From contig DJFA01000107.1 in NCBI GenBank assembly GCA_002431975.1, forward strand, positions 4,027 to 17,541: a DNA stretch of 13,515 nucleotides. Direction: 5' to 3'. Origin of the DNA: Ruminococcus sp. UBA5884. GTDB lineage: Bacteria; Bacillota; Clostridia; Oscillospirales; Ruminococcaceae. Positions 6,603 to 13,515 of the stretch are shown piece after piece. Below the pieces are notes generated by a model. The model had not been told where the DNA came from, did not search any database, and was given only the letters and a program-made list of their open reading frames with translations. Position numbers and translations under genes: made by a program. Each line of letters opens with the position of its first letter. The stretch's first letter is position 1.

Positions 6603-7433
6603 ATGAAGAAAATATCAGCGGTACTTATTGTACTGGTTATTATATCAGCTCTTTTTGCAGGCTGCTCAGGAAATTCAGATGACAAGAACGATGTTTCAGT
6701 TATTCGTGTAGGCGTATGTGCAGGCCCTTACGGTGATATGTTCAAGGAAGCAATTCAGCCTTCACTTGAGAAAAAAGGCTATAAGGTTGAAATAACAGAG
6801 TTTTCAGACTATGTTCAGCCGAATAACGCTCTTGCTGAAAATGAAATTGATGTAAATATGTTTCAGCATTCAACATATCTTAAAAAATTCTGCGAGGAAC
6901 ATTCACTGGAACTCACTTATATAACTGAAATACCTACCGCTTCAATGGGTGTATTTTCAGAAAAGTATAAATCATTTGATGAAGCTGAAAACGGTTCAAC
7001 AGTTGCTATTCCTAATGACGATACAAACCTTTCAAGAGCTTTGAGAGTTCTTGCCCAGACCGGAATAATTACTCTTAACCCTGATGTTGATGCTTCAAAG
7101 GCTTCAGTAAATGATATTTCAGAAAATCCGAAAAATCTCTCATTTACAGAAGTAAGTGCTGAAATTCTTCCAAGCGTGCTTGACAGTACAGATTTTGCAG
7201 TAATCAACGGAAATTATGCGATAAGTGCAGGCCTTGACCTTGCAGATGCAGTCTATAATGAAGAACTTGAAGATGGTTATTTCAATGTTATTGCTGTAAG
7301 AACTGAAGACGCTGAAAAACAGTTCGCAAAGGATATAAAGGATATAGTTCATTCAGATGATTTCAGAAACGTTATAGATGATGAAAATAATCAGTATTCA
7401 GCATTTGCCAGACCGGACGGCTATAATGACTGA
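6603..7433 (+). CDS. metQ: MetQ-type substrate-binding lipoprotein (NLPA family)
   Basis: This is the extracellular solute receptor of a methionine-family ABC importer, anchored to the outer face of the membrane by lipid. The N-terminus is a lipoprotein signal: MKK, a hydrophobic stretch, then lipobox LFAGC with the lipidated Cys at 21. The mature part follows the NLPA family closely, with RVGVCAGPYGDMF, PNNALAENEIDVNMFQH, IPTASMGV and AIPNDDTNLSRALRVL. The length of 276 residues is normal. The start is set by AAGGAGA (6587-6593) about 10 bases upstream. Family members bind L- or D-methionine, and some relatives bind cyst(e)ine or related compounds. The Cys-rich leader upstream leaves the substrate open between methionine and a cysteine source. 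It is the first structural gene of the operon. Confidence 0.92.
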   Translation: MKKISAVLIVLVIISALFAGCSGNSDDKNDVSVIRVGVCAGPYGDMFKEAIQPSLEKKGYKVEITEFSDYVQPNNALAENEIDVNMFQHSTYLKKFCEEHSLELTYITEIPTASMGVFSEKYKSFDEAENGSTVAIPNDDTNLSRALRVLAQTGIITLNPDVDASKASVNDISENPKNLSFTEVSAEILPSVLDSTDFAVINGNYAISAGLDLADAVYNEELEDGYFNVIAVRTEDAEKQFAKDIKDIVHSDDFRNVIDDENNQYSAFARPDGYND

Positions 7434-7453
7434 CAGGAAATATGGTGATTTAA

Positions 7454-8464
7454 GTGGTTGAATTTAAAAATGTAAGCGTTGAGTTTACTCAGAACAATAA
7501 AAAAGTAACTGCTGTCAGAAATGTATCATTCAGAGTGGAAAAGGGAGATATTTTCGGGATAGTCGGCGGCAGCGGAGCAGGGAAAAGTACTCTGCTCCGT
7601 ACAATAAACCTCCTTCAGCCCGTAAGTCAGGGAGATGTTTTTGTAAATGGCAGCAGCGTTGTAAAATATAAAGGTTCACAGCTCCGTGAACTCAGAAAAA
7701 ATATAGGAATGATATTCCAGCATTTCAATCTTGCCGAAAACAAGACAGTTTCACAGAATATCGCATTCGCTCTTAAAACTGCCGGCTGGAAAAAGGAACA
7801 GATTGAAAAAAGAGTAAATGAACTGCTCGATTTCGTAAAGCTCAGTGACAAGGCTGACTCATACCCTTCAAAGCTTTCAGGCGGTCAGAAACAGCGTGTT
7901 GCAATTGCAAGAGCTCTTGCAAACAATACCGATATACTTTTATGTGATGAACCTACATCAGCACTTGATGCTGAAACTACTGCCTCGGTACTTGAACTGC
8001 TCAGGGAAGCTAATGAAAAGCTCGGCGTTACTATAATAATCATTACGCATGAACTTGATGTTGTAAAATCAATATGCAATAAAACTGCTGTAATGTCCGA
8101 AGGAGAAGTCGTTGAAATCGGTGAAGTATATAAAGTATTCACTGCTCCTGAAAGCGACTTTACAAAACAGCTTATAGCTCATACACAGAATTTTGAGATA
8201 CCTCCGGAAATCAGAAATGCAATAAGCGGTTCAGTTATAAAACTTACTTATCTCGGAGAAAAAGCCGCTGAACCTGTTCTTTCAAAAACTGCTGCGGACT
8301 ATAATGTCAGATACAATATACTTCATGGCAGAATCGAATATATAGGTTCAAAACCGCTCGGAATACTTTATGTCAATATAACAGGTGAAGCTTCTGATGT
8401 GGCTCAGGCTGTATCAAAGCTCAGGGAATCAGTTTACAGTACAGAGGTGATTTTAAGTGCTTGA
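7454..8464 (+). CDS. metN: MetN-type ABC transporter ATP-binding protein with NIL domain
   Basis: This is the ATPase subunit of the MetNIQ importer, on the cytoplasmic side. Walker A GGSGAGKST is at residues 38-46, the Q-loop Gln at 89, signature LSGGQ at 141-145, Walker B ending in DEPTSALD at 161-172 and switch His at 199. After residue about 260 there is a C-terminal NIL domain (block from SGSVIKLTYLGE to ILYVNITGE). In E. coli MetN this domain binds cytoplasmic methionine and shuts transport off (trans-inhibition). Its presence favours methionine or a close analogue as substrate. The length of 336 residues is typical. The start is GTG, with TGGTGAT (7443-7449) four bases before it. The end overlaps metI by eight bases, so translation is probably coupled. 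Confidence 0.94.
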   Translation: MVEFKNVSVEFTQNNKKVTAVRNVSFRVEKGDIFGIVGGSGAGKSTLLRTINLLQPVSQGDVFVNGSSVVKYKGSQLRELRKNIGMIFQHFNLAENKTVSQNIAFALKTAGWKKEQIEKRVNELLDFVKLSDKADSYPSKLSGGQKQRVAIARALANNTDILLCDEPTSALDAETTASVLELLREANEKLGVTIIIITHELDVVKSICNKTAVMSEGEVVEIGEVYKVFTAPESDFTKQLIAHTQNFEIPPEIRNAISGSVIKLTYLGEKAAEPVLSKTAADYNVRYNILHGRIEYIGSKPLGILYVNITGEASDVAQAVSKLRESVYSTEVILSA

Positions 8465-9122
8465 TAATATTTTAAATCTCAGTGATGATATAAAAACTGC
8501 ACTGCTCCAGACCGCATTTATGGTATTTACATCACTTGCGGCGGCAATTGTAATAGGCGGTGCTTTAGGACTGCTCCTCTATGCGACATCAAATCAGCTT
8601 TTTATAAAAAATCAGGCTGTAAATAAAATAGTAGGAGTAATCCTCAATATAATCCGTTCAGTTCCGTTCCTCATACTTATGATACTGCTGCTTCCGCTTT
8701 CAAAACTTATAGTCGGAACAAAGATAGGTTCTCAGGCAGTAGTAGTTCCTTTGTCAATAGCATCAGTTGCATTTTTTGCAAGACTTGCTGAAGCATCTTT
8801 TTCAGATGTGAATAAAGGAGTTATAGAAGCGGCGGTATCCTTCGGGGCATCAAAGGCAAGCATTATCAAAAATATTCTTATTCCGGAGGCTTTGCCTTCA
8901 CTTATCAAAAATATAACAGTCACAGCAATTTCAATACTCGGATTTTCAGCAATGGCAGGACTTGTAGGCGGCGGCGGACTCGGTGACCTTGCCTACCGCT
9001 ATGGATATCAGAGATATCAGACAGATATTATGATAGTATGCGTTCTCATTCTGATAGTTCTTGTTCAGCTTATCCAGTGGGCTGGAGATTTTGCAGTAAG
9101 AAAAACTGATAAAAAATTATAG
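8457..9122 (+). CDS. metI: MetI-type ABC transporter permease
   Basis: This is the membrane subunit of the MetNIQ importer; two copies form the channel. About five hydrophobic segments can be seen at residues 17-43, 58-86, 94-112, 152-172 and 190-208. The EAA loop that docks on the ATPase lies at 124-145 (EAAVSFGASKASIIKNILIP). The ending GLVGGGGLGDLAYRYGYQRY is highly characteristic of MetI. The length of 221 residues is normal. It starts at GTG 8457 inside the end of metN, with AGAGGTGATT at about 8441-8450 as ribosome binding site. Twelve bases separate it from the next gene, which encodes an oxidoreductase subunit, so the transport and enzyme genes appear to be one unit. Confidence 0.94.
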   Translation: MLDNILNLSDDIKTALLQTAFMVFTSLAAAIVIGGALGLLLYATSNQLFIKNQAVNKIVGVILNIIRSVPFLILMILLLPLSKLIVGTKIGSQAVVVPLSIASVAFFARLAEASFSDVNKGVIEAAVSFGASKASIIKNILIPEALPSLIKNITVTAISILGFSAMAGLVGGGGLGDLAYRYGYQRYQTDIMIVCVLILIVLVQLIQWAGDFAVRKTDKKL

Positions 9123-9134
9123 GAAGGTGTAACA

Positions 9135-9641
9135 ATGACAGAAGTATTATGGCTCGGCAGAGGAGGTCAGGGAGCATTTACTGCTGCAAAGCTCCTCGGA
9201 GCTGCATATGTGCTTAAAGGCAGCAGCTTCCACGCTCTCGCATTCCCGTCATTCGGCCCTGAAAGACGTGGTGCTCCGGTAAGAGCATTCACAAAGCTTG
9301 ATACAAAACCTGTTCTTGACAGAAGCGAAACTGAAAAGGCTGATTATATAATTATCCTTGATGATACTCTTTATTCTGAAAGCCTTGCAAATCATCTCAA
9401 GGAAAACGGCAGGATAATTATCAATTCAAAAACCATTTCAGGAGATAATATCACAGCATATGATGCGGAAAAAATCGCCTCAGGTCTTAAACTTCCGACA
9501 GTCAACACCGTAATGCTTGGAATAGCTGCTTCATTGTCAGGAATAACCGGACTTGATGAATTATCCGGAGCAATAAATCAGTATATGCCGGAAAAAATAC
9601 GAGCTAAAAATATTACTGCTGTACGGGAGGCTTTTGAATGA
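9135..9641 (+). CDS. 2-oxoacid:ferredoxin oxidoreductase, gamma subunit (PorC/VorC-like)
   Basis: This is the gamma subunit of a four-subunit 2-oxoacid:ferredoxin oxidoreductase. The enzyme interconverts a 2-oxoacid plus CoA with an acyl-CoA plus CO2, using ferredoxin. In the family this subunit forms the small domain III and helps bind CoA. The N-terminal GRGGQGAFTAAKLLG, then FPSFGPERRGAPVRAF and later VNTVMLG, are signature blocks. At 168 residues it is slightly shorter than many PorC proteins. The ribosome binding site AGGAAGGTG (9121-9129) lies about five bases before ATG 9135. Its stop overlaps the delta start by four bases (ATGA). Substrate (pyruvate, branched 2-oxoacids, aryl pyruvates, methylthio-oxobutyrate) cannot be decided from this subunit. 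Confidence 0.92.
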   Translation: MTEVLWLGRGGQGAFTAAKLLGAAYVLKGSSFHALAFPSFGPERRGAPVRAFTKLDTKPVLDRSETEKADYIIILDDTLYSESLANHLKENGRIIINSKTISGDNITAYDAEKIASGLKLPTVNTVMLGIAASLSGITGLDELSGAINQYMPEKIRAKNITAVREAFE

Positions 9642-9928
9642 AACCTTATTTAAGAGAAAAAAAGATTTTCGGATTTGATGATGTTCCTGAAAATACAGCA
9701 TTTGAAGCCGGATATCTTGTAACTGCAAACAGCGGCTGGAGAAGTATAAGACCCGTTATCGACACGGAAAAATGTGTCGGCTGCAAACAGTGCTGGCTTT
9801 ACTGTCCGGACGGCGTTATTTCAGTAAAAGACGGTAAGGCAAGTATAGATTATGATTTCTGCAAGGGCTGCGGAATATGTGCCGGAATATGTAAACCCGG
9901 TGCTGTAAGAATGGAGGCGGAAAAATAA
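9638..9928 (+). CDS. 2-oxoacid:ferredoxin oxidoreductase, delta subunit (2x[4Fe-4S] ferredoxin, PorD-like)
   Basis: This is the electron-transfer subunit carrying two [4Fe-4S] clusters between the thiamine-diphosphate site and external ferredoxin. The first cluster motif has Cys at 46, 49, 52 and 56 (CVGCKQCWLYCP). The second has Cys at 75, 78, 81 and 85 (CKGCGICAGICKP). The N-terminal extension containing GYLVTANSGWRSIRPVID is typical of PorD-like subunits rather than free ferredoxins. At 96 residues it is complete. It begins inside the end of the gamma gene (ATGA overlap), which fits translational coupling and fixed stoichiometry. Confidence 0.93.
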   Translation: MKPYLREKKIFGFDDVPENTAFEAGYLVTANSGWRSIRPVIDTEKCVGCKQCWLYCPDGVISVKDGKASIDYDFCKGCGICAGICKPGAVRMEAEK

Positions 9929-9929
9929 T

Positions 9930-11093
9930 ATGCCTGTAAAATTCCTTTCAGGAGATGAAGCCTTTGCAGAGGGTATAAGACTCGCAAAGCCTGATGTTAT
10001 ATCAGCATATCCTATTACACCTCAGACTATAGTCGTTGAACGTCTTTCGGATATGGTCGGCGACAAAAGCCTTAAATCCGAATATATACACGTTGAATCC
10101 GAACATTCCGCTCTCTCATGTGCAATCGGTGCAAGTTCGGTCGGAGCAAGAGCCTTTACAGCTACTTCATCACAGGGACTGCTTTATATGGCTGAATGTC
10201 TTTACTATGCTTCGGGAGGAAGATTTCCGATAGTAATGATGAATGCAAACCGTTCAACTGCACTGCCGTGGAACATATACGGTGACCAGCGTGACAGTAT
10301 ATCACAGCTTGACAGCGGCTGGATTCAGGCTTATGCTGAAAATGCTCAGGAAAGCCTTGACTTCGCTCTTATGAGTTACTATATAGCAGAACATAAAACA
10401 GTTTCAACTCCTTTTATGGTCAATCTTGACGGTTTTATACTTACACATACATATGAAACAGTTGATGTTCCGTCAGAAAAACAAGCTGATGAATATCTGC
10501 CTCCTTACGATACGGAAAACAGGCTTGACCTTGATAATCCGAAAAACCTTGCATTTTCAGCAGGCCCTGAACATAATTACATATTTAAATATAAAGAACA
10601 TAAGGCTATGCTCAATGCAGTAAAAGTTATCAGTGAAGCAGAAGAACGCTTTGAAAAGATATTCGGCAGACATTATACAGGTCTTGTTGAAAAATACAGA
10701 ACCGATGATGCGGATTATATAATAATAACTCTCGGAAGTATATCGGGATTATGCCGTGAAACAGCTGATATTTTAAGAAACAAAGGCATAAAAGCCGGAG
10801 TTTTAAGACTCAGATATTTAAGACCGTTTCCGGCTGATGAAATATCCGAAGCCGTTAGAAATGCAAAGGCTGTTGCTGTTCTTGAAAAAGATATCTCATT
10901 CGGCAGTGAGGGAACTGTATTTACAAATGTAAATTCCGCATTGTATTCGGCAGGACTCAGTATTCCGTCATATAATTTTATTGGCGGTCTGGGCGGCAGA
11001 AATATTTCAATGCATGATATAACAGATATTTTTGATAAAATTATCAGCGGAACTCAGAAAGTGAACTTCATAGGAATCGGGGTGAATCAGTAA
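9930..11093 (+). CDS. 2-oxoacid:ferredoxin oxidoreductase, alpha subunit (PorA-like)
   Basis: This subunit holds the pyrimidine-binding domain for thiamine diphosphate and contributes to the substrate pocket. YPITPQT is at residues 27-33, and HVESEHSA contains Glu58, the likely cofactor-activating Glu. NANRSTALPW carries Arg108, which seems to match the carboxylate-binding Arg of pyruvate:ferredoxin oxidoreductases. GDQRDS and DSGWIQ follow. Domain II occupies the C-terminal third (from about residue 265, IITLGSISG to LRLRYLRPFP). The length of 387 residues is typical. ATG 9930 is two bases beyond the delta stop, with GGAGG (9913-9917) 12 bases upstream, slightly far. Ruminococcus-type anaerobes usually have a single-chain pyruvate enzyme, so I infer this split enzyme has another 2-oxoacid as substrate. 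Confidence 0.93.
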   Translation: MPVKFLSGDEAFAEGIRLAKPDVISAYPITPQTIVVERLSDMVGDKSLKSEYIHVESEHSALSCAIGASSVGARAFTATSSQGLLYMAECLYYASGGRFPIVMMNANRSTALPWNIYGDQRDSISQLDSGWIQAYAENAQESLDFALMSYYIAEHKTVSTPFMVNLDGFILTHTYETVDVPSEKQADEYLPPYDTENRLDLDNPKNLAFSAGPEHNYIFKYKEHKAMLNAVKVISEAEERFEKIFGRHYTGLVEKYRTDDADYIIITLGSISGLCRETADILRNKGIKAGVLRLRYLRPFPADEISEAVRNAKAVAVLEKDISFGSEGTVFTNVNSALYSAGLSIPSYNFIGGLGGRNISMHDITDIFDKIISGTQKVNFIGIGVNQ

Positions 11094-11965
11094 TGATAAC
11101 AGCTAAAAATCTCAGCGATGAGGAGTTTTTCTATGGCCATAAAGCCTGTGCCGGCTGCGGCGGAAGCCTTGCGGTAAGAAATGCACTTAAAGTTCTCGGA
11201 AAAAATTCAGTTGCAGTTCTTCCGGCAGGCTGTATGTCAGCAGTAGGATTCAATTTCCCGCAGCTCTGCTTTTCAAATAATGCGATAATCTCAACATTTG
11301 CAGGAACTGCTTCGATGCTTACCGGAATTGAAGCCGGTCTGCGTGCAAAGGGAAGAAACGATTTTACCGCAGTAGGATTTGCCGGTGACGGCGGTACTGC
11401 TGATATAGGAATACAGGCTCTTTCAGGTGCGATTGACCGCAATGACAATATTATATACATATGCTATGACAATGAAGCATATATGAATACCGGAATACAG
11501 AAAAGCGGTCTTACCCCTTTCGGAGCAAAAACTACAACTACTCCTGACGGAAATATCAGACCAAAAAAGAATATGTTTGAAATAGCGGCGGCTCATGATA
11601 TCCCGTACGCCGCAACTGCAAGTGTCGGATATATGAATGATTTCCTTGATAAAGTCAAAAAAGCTTCTGAAATAAAGGGAACAAAATATATTCATGTTAT
11701 AGCACCCTGTCCTACAGGCTGGGGTATCCCTGTATCAGATACTGTGAATATTGCCAGAGAAATAGTTGACTGCGGTCTTTGGTATCTTGCCGAATATCAG
11801 GACGGAAAATTTACTGTAAGCCGCAACCCTGAAAAATTCACTTCTGTTTCTGAATATATAAAAAAACAGGGCAGATTTAAAAAAGTTTCTGATGATGATA
11901 TTGAAAAAATCATTCAGGCAAGAGATGAAAAATGGAAAAGAATCCGCAGCGAATGGGTTTTATAA
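11093..11965 (+). CDS. 2-oxoacid:ferredoxin oxidoreductase, beta subunit (PorB-like)
   Basis: This subunit binds the diphosphate of thiamine diphosphate and the proximal [4Fe-4S] cluster. Cluster ligands are visible as CAGC (Cys19, Cys22), Cys47 in PAGCMSA and Cys206 in PCPTGWG. The cofactor motif GDGG is at 98-101, followed by YDNEAYMNTGIQKSG and TPFGAKTTTTP, strongly characteristic of PorB. The length of 290 residues is normal. The start ATG shares one base with the alpha stop (TAATG), with GGGGTGA as ribosome binding site. All four subunits are therefore present and intact. The gap of 21 bases to the next gene makes the acyl-CoA ligase part of the same transcript. Confidence 0.94.
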   Translation: MITAKNLSDEEFFYGHKACAGCGGSLAVRNALKVLGKNSVAVLPAGCMSAVGFNFPQLCFSNNAIISTFAGTASMLTGIEAGLRAKGRNDFTAVGFAGDGGTADIGIQALSGAIDRNDNIIYICYDNEAYMNTGIQKSGLTPFGAKTTTTPDGNIRPKKNMFEIAAAHDIPYAATASVGYMNDFLDKVKKASEIKGTKYIHVIAPCPTGWGIPVSDTVNIAREIVDCGLWYLAEYQDGKFTVSRNPEKFTSVSEYIKKQGRFKKVSDDDIEKIIQARDEKWKRIRSEWVL

Positions 11966-11986
11966 AATTTATGGAGGTATATTGAT

Positions 11987-13318
11987 ATGAGTTACAAAAA
12001 ATACTGGAATGAAGAAATCGAAACTCTCGACAGAAAGGCTCTTGAGAAACTTCAGCTTGAAAGACTCAAGGATATCATTAAATTTTCATACGAAAATTCA
12101 CCGTACTATAAACGTACATTCGATGCCGCAGGCGTAAAACCTGAAGATATAAAGGAACTTTCAGATATTTCTAAATTTCCTTTCATAAACAAGCAGACTG
12201 AACGTGAAACTCAGGGCGTAGGTTCATTCCTCGGAGAACTCTGTGCTGTTCCTGAAGAAGATGTTGTATTTATCTCAACATCAACCGGTTCAACAGGCGT
12301 TCCTACAATGAGTCCTTTCACAAAACAGGATTTTGATGAATTTCAGGATACTGAAAGCCGCTGGTTCTGGCAGATAGGAATGAGACCAAATGACAGATAT
12401 GTTCATGCACTCAATTTCTCACTGTATGTAGGCGGCCCTGATGTAATAGGTGCTCAGAACCTTGGTGCATTATGTATATGGGGCGGAACTCTCCCGAGTG
12501 AAAGACTCCTTTATATCCTTAAAACTTATCAGCCGACTATTCTCTGGACAAGCCCTTCATATGCATGGCAGCTCGGCGAAAAGGCTAAAAAAAGCGGAAT
12601 TGACCCTAAAAAAGACCTCTCAATAAGAAAAATTATAGTTGCCGGAGAACTCGGCGGCTCAATCGATACAACAAGAAAGGCTATTGAAGACCTCTGGGGA
12701 GCAGAACTCTATGATTTCTATGGCTTGTCTGACATATTCGGTGCTTGTGCCGCAATGTGTGATGCAAAAGACGGACTTCATATATGCGAAGACCAGATTC
12801 TTGTTGAAACAGTTGATATACATACAGGCGAACTTCTCCCTCCTGGTTCAGTAGGTGAACTCGTTTATACAACTCTCCGCAAAAAGGCAAGACCTATGAT
12901 TCGTTTCCGTTCAGGAGATATCGGCTGGATAGACAATACTCCTTGCTCATGCGGACGTACTCACGGAAGAATCCATATAAATGGCAGAAAAGATGATATG
13001 TTTATAGTTTCAGCTGTAAATGTATTCCCGAGCGACATTGAAGCCGTTATCCGTGAAATAAGCGATATAACAGGCGAATACCTTATAAGAATATTTGAAA
13101 AGGATTTTACCTGCAAATATTCTGTTGAAATAGAAAAGAATGCCGATTCTGAAAAGACTGATGAACAGGTAGCTCAGGAAGTTTCACTCGCTCTCAAGGC
13201 AAGAATAGGCGTAAAACCTTATAATGTTGTCGTTCATAAGGACGGCGGTCTTAATACACGTTCTGAACATAAATCAAGACGTATCATTGATGAAAGAAAA
13301 CTTGATTATACTATATAA
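11987..13318 (+). CDS. paaK: Phenylacetate-CoA ligase family AMP-forming acyl-CoA ligase
   Basis: This is an adenylate-forming ligase that makes an acyl-CoA from a free acid, ATP and CoA. The ATP loop STGSTGVPT is at residues 99-107. The aromatic motif FYGLSDIFG is near 244, RFRSGDIG near 308, and GRKDDMFIVSAVNVFPSDIE near 333 marks the PaaK hinge. The C-terminal domain ends in RSEHKSRRIID with the likely catalytic Lys. Its 443 residues are close to the usual PaaK length (about 430-440). The ribosome binding site GGAGG (11973-11977) is strong. Together with the oxidoreductase it could activate an acid (phenylacetate, indoleacetate, a branched short-chain acid or a methylthio acid) for reductive carboxylation, or recover ATP-linked acids in the reverse direction. 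PaaK is the family name; phenylacetate as the true substrate is not shown. It is the last gene of the operon. Confidence 0.9.
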   Translation: MSYKKYWNEEIETLDRKALEKLQLERLKDIIKFSYENSPYYKRTFDAAGVKPEDIKELSDISKFPFINKQTERETQGVGSFLGELCAVPEEDVVFISTSTGSTGVPTMSPFTKQDFDEFQDTESRWFWQIGMRPNDRYVHALNFSLYVGGPDVIGAQNLGALCIWGGTLPSERLLYILKTYQPTILWTSPSYAWQLGEKAKKSGIDPKKDLSIRKIIVAGELGGSIDTTRKAIEDLWGAELYDFYGLSDIFGACAAMCDAKDGLHICEDQILVETVDIHTGELLPPGSVGELVYTTLRKKARPMIRFRSGDIGWIDNTPCSCGRTHGRIHINGRKDDMFIVSAVNVFPSDIEAVIREISDITGEYLIRIFEKDFTCKYSVEIEKNADSEKTDEQVAQEVSLALKARIGVKPYNVVVHKDGGLNTRSEHKSRRIIDERKLDYTI

Positions 13319-13403
13319 TAACAGTAAAGCCGTTTTAAACAACAATCTTAATTAACGCCAATTCGACAACAAAATTTCATGATTTAAAATAAGAAATTTC
13401 CCA

Positions 13404-13515
13404 TTGTAGGGGCGACCATTGGTCGCCCGCCGAAATTATGGTTAAACCATAGATTCGGTATTTGTTTTTGGTATGAAAAATCATTGGTTAATTGATAAAA
13501 TCATTGATAAACCAT
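13404..13515. repeat. 112-bp structured interspersed repeat, copy 2 (runs to the window edge)
   Basis: Direct-orientation copy of 42-153. The GC-rich hairpin (13410-13428) is unchanged. The second hairpin has one mismatch and one wobble. In the third, three changes turn ATTGG/CCAAT into ATTGG/TTGAT, which still pairs as RNA through G-U wobbles. The preceding 13319-13403 contains no gene and no convincing terminator; only a weak AT-rich AAATTTC/GAAATTT stem (13372-13399) without a T-run is seen. Confidence 0.8.

Noticed and set aside
6422..6685. 87-residue - strand ORF across the metQ leader and signal peptide
   Set aside because: It is antisense to the leader ORF, terminator and metQ start, has no ribosome binding site that I see, and its composition looks like a shadow of the other strand.
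7885..8142. 85-residue - strand ORF, rich in Ser and Thr
   Set aside because: It mirrors the metN Walker B region; low-complexity Ser/Thr content is typical of antisense reading of this coding sequence.
13372..13399. Terminator after paaK
   Set aside because: The AAATTTC/GAAATTT stem is only 7 bp, AT-only apart from one pair, with a 14-base loop and no T-run. The GC-rich repeat hairpin after it also lacks a T-run.
42..13515. Composite transposon or excisable island bounded by the two 112-bp repeats
   Set aside because: The repeats are in direct orientation, no transposase or integrase lies between them, and the segment includes the essential dnaE. They are better seen as independent intergenic repeats.

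Overview
The window reads as chromosomal DNA of an AT-rich, low-GC Gram-positive anaerobe, most likely a Ruminococcus-like member of the Oscillospirales/Clostridia. The grounds are the rapZ-whiA-dnaE cluster, Gram-positive Shine-Dalgarno (SD) sequences including AGGTGAT-type sites, GTG and TTG starts, and a ferredoxin-dependent 2-oxoacid oxidoreductase. The assignment rests on gene content and style only.

Layout. (1) 1-220: a 112-bp structured repeat and the rapZ leader. (2) 221-5444, + strand: rapZ, whiA and dnaE, overlapping and probably one transcript, ending in a perfect 15-bp bidirectional terminator at 5448-5488. (3) 5464-6102, - strand: an SGNH/GDSL esterase of the mycobacterial arylesterase/acyltransferase (MsAcT) type, with its own consensus promoter. 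Its last codons lie inside the shared terminator. (4) 6112-6602: a divergent intergenic region with two back-to-back promoters. On the + side there is a long leader holding a 28-codon Cys- and Met-rich peptide ORF, alternative hairpins and a strong intrinsic terminator placed before metQ. (5) 6603-13318, + strand: eight tightly packed genes. These are metQ-metN-metI (methionine-family ABC importer), the gamma, delta, alpha and beta subunits of a 2-oxoacid:ferredoxin oxidoreductase, and a phenylacetate-CoA-ligase-family acyl-CoA ligase. (6) 13319-13515: non-coding, ending with a second copy of the 112-bp repeat.

How the genes work together. The leader looks like a trp-type transcription attenuator that reads cysteine (perhaps also methionine) supply through ribosome stalling on Cys codons. 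It appears to control the whole eight-gene unit. An acyl-CoA ligase next to a 2-oxoacid:ferredoxin oxidoreductase is the enzyme pair needed for reductive carboxylation: organic acid to acyl-CoA to 2-oxoacid, then transamination to an amino acid. The oxidative, degradative direction is also possible. Placing that pair behind a methionine-family importer and a polycysteine leader suggests a sulfur-responsive amino-acid module. One possible substrate pair is 3-methylthiopropionate and 4-methylthio-2-oxobutyrate. That substrate is a hypothesis; the leader and the operon structure are visible in the sequence.
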